A stretch of 8,512 nucleotides of DNA, from assembly GCA_003158505.1 (NCBI GenBank), contig PMJK01000170.1, positions 33,192-41,703 of the forward strand, read 5' to 3'. The notes under the pieces were generated by a model that saw nothing but the letters and a program-made list of their open reading frames with translations, had not been told where the DNA came from and ran no database searches. This DNA comes from Holophagaceae bacterium (GTDB lineage: Bacteria; Acidobacteriota; Holophagae; Holophagales; Holophagaceae). Below, in pieces: positions 5,511 through 8,512 of the stretch. Numbering within the stretch: position 1 is the stretch's first letter; the number at the start of each line of letters is the position of its first letter. The translations under genes and the position numbers were made by a program.

Positions 5511-6839
5511 ATGGCAACGGTAGCAACGACCTTTTTTGACAGCGTGAAGATGATCGCGGCTGAAAAGGGGATCAACGAGGAAGATGTCTTTGCCGCGGTG
5601 GAAGAAGCCTTGGCCAAGGCCGCTGACAAATACTTCAACGCCCAGGATTTCTATGGCAATTTCCAGGCCCAGATGGACCGGGAGACGGGCGAGTTCCATG
5701 TCTACGCCCTGAAGCAGGTCGTGGCCGAGGTCGAGGAAGAGGACCTGGAGATCAGCCTGACGGAGGCCCAGCAGCTGAACCCGGACGCCGCCGAGGGGGA
5801 CACCCTCTGGCTGCCCCAGGACACCAGCCAGCTCGGCCGGATTGCCGCCCAGGCCGCCAAGCAGGTTCTGGTGCAGAAGGTCCGCGAAGCCGAGCGCGAG
5901 CGCATCTTCACCGAATTCGCGGGACGCATAGGCGAAGTGGTCGTGGCCGAGGTCAAGCGCTTCGAGAAGAGCGCCATCATCCTCGAGATCGACCGCGTCG
6001 AGTCCATGCTGCGCCGCAGCGAGGCGCTCCGAGGCGACCGGTTCGACAAGGGCCAACGCATCAAGGTCGTGATCGTGAGCGTGGATCGCAGCGCCAAGGA
6101 TCCCCAGGTGCAGGTGAGCCGGACCGATCCGCGGCTGCTCATCAAGCTATTCGAAAACGAAGTGCCCGAGATCCACGACGGCACCGTGGTCATCCGCAAC
6201 TGTGTTCGGGAAGCCGGTGACCGTGCCAAGGTGGCCGTCCACAGCCTCGATCCGGATGTGGATCCGGTGGGCGCCTGCGTGGGCCTCAAGGGCAGCCGCG
6301 TGCAGGCCATCATCCGCGAATTGAAGAACGAGAAGATCGACATCGTCCGCTATTCCGACGATGCCGCCCAGTTCATCGCCAACGCACTGAACCCCGCCAA
6401 GGCCATCCGCGTGAACCTGGGTGACCCAGAGACCCGCCGGGTCGAGGTCATCGTGGATGACGAGCAACTCAGCGTCGCCATCGGCAAGCGGGGGCAGAAC
6501 GTGCGCCTCGCCGCCAAGCTCACGGGCTGGAACATCGATGTCCGCAGCGAGGCCGACAAGCGGCGCGAAGCGGAGGTCGCCATGGGTCTGGCCCTGCCGC
6601 AAGCAAGTGCCGAGGCCGTTCAGTCCGAAGAAGCTGCCTCGCCCGCTTCCACACTCCTTGATGAACTCCAGGTCGAGGGTCTGGATGCCACCCTCGCCGG
6701 CCATCTGGTCAATGCGGGTTATCCAAACGCCAAATCCCTTTACAATGTCACTGCCGAGCAGCTTATGCAGGTGGAAGGCATGGACCAGGATCTGGCCTTC
6801 CGTCTCATCGATGCCGTGCAGGCTCACTTCGGGGAGTAG
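5511..6839 (+). CDS. nusA: Transcription termination/antitermination factor NusA
   Basis: NusA binds RNA polymerase and nascent RNA, promotes pausing and hairpin-dependent termination, and takes part in antitermination. The protein has 442 residues. The N-terminal RNA polymerase-binding domain covers about 1-130. An S1 domain follows at about 135-202 (GRIGEVVVAEVKRFEKSAII). The KH1 region includes REAGDRAKVAV and DPVGACVG (251-258), and KH2 includes IGKRGQNVRLAAKLTGW (324-340). After a short Ala/Glu linker one C-terminal helix-hairpin-helix-like repeat is visible (about 380-442), where E. coli NusA has two acidic repeats and B. subtilis none. AGGAGG (5499-5504) inside the end of rimP, 6 bases before the ATG, fixes the start and implies coupled translation. 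Confidence 0.98.
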   Translation: MATVATTFFDSVKMIAAEKGINEEDVFAAVEEALAKAADKYFNAQDFYGNFQAQMDRETGEFHVYALKQVVAEVEEEDLEISLTEAQQLNPDAAEGDTLWLPQDTSQLGRIAAQAAKQVLVQKVREAERERIFTEFAGRIGEVVVAEVKRFEKSAIILEIDRVESMLRRSEALRGDRFDKGQRIKVVIVSVDRSAKDPQVQVSRTDPRLLIKLFENEVPEIHDGTVVIRNCVREAGDRAKVAVHSLDPDVDPVGACVGLKGSRVQAIIRELKNEKIDIVRYSDDAAQFIANALNPAKAIRVNLGDPETRRVEVIVDDEQLSVAIGKRGQNVRLAAKLTGWNIDVRSEADKRREAEVAMGLALPQASAEAVQSEEAASPASTLLDELQVEGLDATLAGHLVNAGYPNAKSLYNVTAEQLMQVEGMDQDLAFRLIDAVQAHFGE

Positions 6840-6896
6840 GCTGTAGTCCTGCAGCCCTTCCCGTTTCCCACACCCAGGCCGAGGTTATCCCCTTAC

Positions 6897-8512
6897 ATGC
6901 TGCGCATCAACCAACTCGCCAAAGAGCTCGGAGTCGCCAATCAGGAGGTCATCGAGGCCTGTGAGAAGCGTCTGGGCCTCCAAGGGAAGAGCCATAGCTC
7001 CAACCTCACCGATGACCAGGCGGATCAACTGCGCCGCGGTTTCCAGGGCAAGACCAAGGGAGAGCACGAGGCTCCCCCCCTCGCCCTGCATAAGCCCTCC
7101 ACGGCCGTGCGCGTGGTCAAGGGTTCTCCTGCTCCCGGCGAGCCCAAGGCCGACGTTAAACCTGAGCCCCAGCCAGAGGTTCCCAAGCCCGCGCCCGCCA
7201 TGCTGGTGAAGAAGGCTGAGCCGAAGCCTGAACCTGAAGCTCCCGTCGAATCGGCCTTTGAGAAGAGGGCCACCCCATCCGAGACGCCTCAGGCGCCCTC
7301 CGGACCTGCGGCGCCGGAGGCCCCTGAATATGCGACCGTCCTCACACCCGTGAAGGCCGAGACCCCGGCATCTGTCGAGCCCTCCCAGGAGACCTTCTCC
7401 AGGCTCAAGGTGTCCACGGCTGCGCCCGCCTCCGCTCCCCGCGAAGACAAGCCCGCCCGCTATATTCAGCTGCCTCCGGCCCGTCCCGCGAGTCCGGCAC
7501 CCCAGCGACCGGCCCCGTCCTCAGGCCCCGGTTCGAACCCGATGCCAGCCTCCGGGCCCCGCCCCGAGGCCGGTGCCCGACCCATCGTCCAGCGTCCCGG
7601 CCAGTCTCCGAGCCATGTCCAGCGTTCCGGCATGCCGCAGAAAGAGAAGGCCGTCCTCCAAATGGCGACCAACACAGGCCGCGGCGAAGTGAGGCACGAG
7701 CCCATCGCGCCCACCACCCCTGGTCGACGGCCCTATATTCCACCCGCCATCACCGAGATGCGAACCGACCAGGGCTTCAGCCGCATCAAGACTTCGGATG
7801 CTCCCGCTCCGGCTCCGCGCACCCAGGAACCCGCCCGCTACATCCAGCTGCCCCAGGCCCGCCCTGCGCCCGGCAGTCGGCCTAGCGGTCCGGGCGGTCG
7901 TCCCAGCGGCCCTGGTGGTCCTGGTGGCAGTCGGGGTCCCAGTGGTCCCGGCAGTCGCCCCAGTGGTCCCGGTGGTCGTCCCGGCGGCCCTGGTGGTCGT
8001 CCCGGCATGGGTTCCCGCCCCGGTGGTCCTGGCCGCGGCCCCTCCATTCCCGCCACGGGCCCCATCGATCCCAATAGCCAGAAGGGCCCGGGTCGGGGCA
8101 TCCATGTGGGCGGCAAGAAAAAGAAGGGCGGCTATGTCCGCAGCAAGGAAGAAGAGCTCGACCTGAAGCTCCGCCAGCCCCGGTCCCGCGCCCAGCAGGT
8201 GGCCACTGAATACATCGAGGAAGAGATCGGCATCGTCATGCTGTCTGAGGGCGTGACCGTCAAGGAACTTGCCGAAAAGTGCAGCCGTCCCGCCAAGGAT
8301 GTGGTCGCCAAGCTGCTTCACCGCGGCATCTTCGCCACCATCAACCAGCCCCTCGACACCGAAATGGCCAAGGACATCGCCCGCGAGTTCGGCTTCCTGG
8401 CGGATATCGTCACCTTCGAGGAAGACGTCCAGATCATGGCGGACGAATCCGGCGAAGTTCAAGGCGAGAAGCTGCCCCGCCCTCCCGTCGTCACCATCAT
8501 GGGCCACGTGGA
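6897..8512 (+). CDS. infB: Translation initiation factor IF-2, N-terminal part; 3' end outside window
   Basis: IF-2 is the GTPase that places fMet-tRNA on the 30S subunit and promotes 50S joining. The frame is open from ATG 6897 to the window end, 538 complete codons. Residues 1-50 (MLRINQLAKELGV) form an IF2_N domain. Residues about 55-400 are a long Pro/Ala/Glu-rich linker that turns Gly/Pro/Arg-rich at 324-383. A basic KKKKGGYVRSKEEE stretch (407-420) follows, then a second IF2_N domain at about 448-502 (SEGVTVKELAEKC). The window ends at PPVVTIMGHV plus two bases of the next codon, the start of the P-loop motif GHVDHGKT, so the GTPase and later domains are outside. The gap to nusA is 57 bases. 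The only SD-like element, GAGG at 6881-6884, is 12 bases from the ATG, farther than usual; no better in-frame start exists nearby. Confidence 0.97.
   Translation, partial: MLRINQLAKELGVANQEVIEACEKRLGLQGKSHSSNLTDDQADQLRRGFQGKTKGEHEAPPLALHKPSTAVRVVKGSPAPGEPKADVKPEPQPEVPKPAPAMLVKKAEPKPEPEAPVESAFEKRATPSETPQAPSGPAAPEAPEYATVLTPVKAETPASVEPSQETFSRLKVSTAAPASAPREDKPARYIQLPPARPASPAPQRPAPSSGPGSNPMPASGPRPEAGARPIVQRPGQSPSHVQRSGMPQKEKAVLQMATNTGRGEVRHEPIAPTTPGRRPYIPPAITEMRTDQGFSRIKTSDAPAPAPRTQEPARYIQLPQARPAPGSRPSGPGGRPSGPGGPGGSRGPSGPGSRPSGPGGRPGGPGGRPGMGSRPGGPGRGPSIPATGPIDPNSQKGPGRGIHVGGKKKKGGYVRSKEEELDLKLRQPRSRAQQVATEYIEEEIGIVMLSEGVTVKELAEKCSRPAKDVVAKLLHRGIFATINQPLDTEMAKDIAREFGFLADIVTFEEDVQIMADESGEVQGEKLPRPPVVTIMGHV
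7395..7868 (+). repeat. Duplicated 31-32 residue motif in the IF-2 linker
   Basis: Residues 167-198 (bases 7395-7490) and 294-324 (bases 7776-7868) align with a one-residue gap. Both begin FSR(L/I)K, continue through an Ala/Pro stretch, and share PARYIQLP followed by P or Q and ARPA. The copies are 127 residues apart; synonymous codon changes show that they are not a recent exact duplication. Confidence 0.8.
7872..8039 (+). repeat. Gly/Pro/Arg/Ser low-complexity tract in the IF-2 linker
   Basis: About 56 residues (326-381) consist almost only of Gly, Pro, Arg and Ser in irregular units such as SRPSGPGG and GRPGGPGG. The DNA is built from short direct repeats of CCCAGTGGTCCCGG and GGTGGTCGTCCCGG type. 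The tract joins the linker to the basic segment before the second IF2_N domain and is expected to be disordered. Confidence 0.85.

Noticed and set aside
7838..8116. Minus-strand collagen-like Pro/Gly frame
   Set aside because: GGN and CCN codons are complementary, so a Gly-Pro tract gives a Gly-Pro-like frame on the other strand. No independent evidence for a gene.
7521..8507. Minus-strand 328-residue frame with Thr/Gly/Ala repeats opposite infB
   Set aside because: Its repeats are simply the complement of the Gly/Pro-coding tract of IF-2, and the plus strand encodes clear IF2_N domains.

Overview
The window is GC-rich, densely coding bacterial chromosome. It carries ordinary housekeeping genes and shows no mobile element, tRNA, rRNA or CRISPR array. 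The GC-rich codon use, an IF2 with a long Pro/Ala/Gly/Arg-rich linker, and a NusA with one C-terminal helix-hairpin-helix-like repeat suggest a Gram-negative-type bacterium. My best guess is an acidobacterium of the Holophaga/Geothrix kind. That is a guess from protein style; there is no marker RNA to test it.

Layout. Positions 1-801 hold the 3' part of a gene for an M16 (insulinase/pitrilysin-like) peptidase, closed by a long hairpin at 811-854. Positions 934-2535 encode an RluA-family pseudouridine synthase with an S4 domain and a striking Arg-rich tail of 22-residue repeats. A pterin-4a-carbinolamine dehydratase gene (2605-2913, minus) converges on it. A FabG-like SDR gene (2960-3718, plus) diverges from the dehydratase. 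folD (3850-4758, minus) converges on the SDR gene. The plus-strand translation/transcription operon rimP (4940-5509), nusA (5511-6839) and infB (6897 to beyond the window end) diverges from folD. The window stops within the codon for Asp of the IF2 GHVDHGKT P-loop motif.

How the genes fit together. rimP-nusA-infB is the widely conserved cluster for 30S maturation, transcription elongation/termination and initiation. Upstream of rimP there is a plausible sigma-70 promoter (4822-4850), and between it and the GTG start a textbook intrinsic terminator (4897-4919). This is the most interesting regulatory feature, because the second gene of the operon, NusA, acts on such hairpins. The dehydratase, SDR and FolD genes sit next to each other and two of the three handle pterin or folate cofactors. 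A functional link to the SDR is only a possibility.

I found no convincing previously undescribed system. The points worth checking are the rimP leader terminator, the repeat tail on the pseudouridine synthase, the duplicated motif in the IF2 linker, and the nested palindrome at 811-854.
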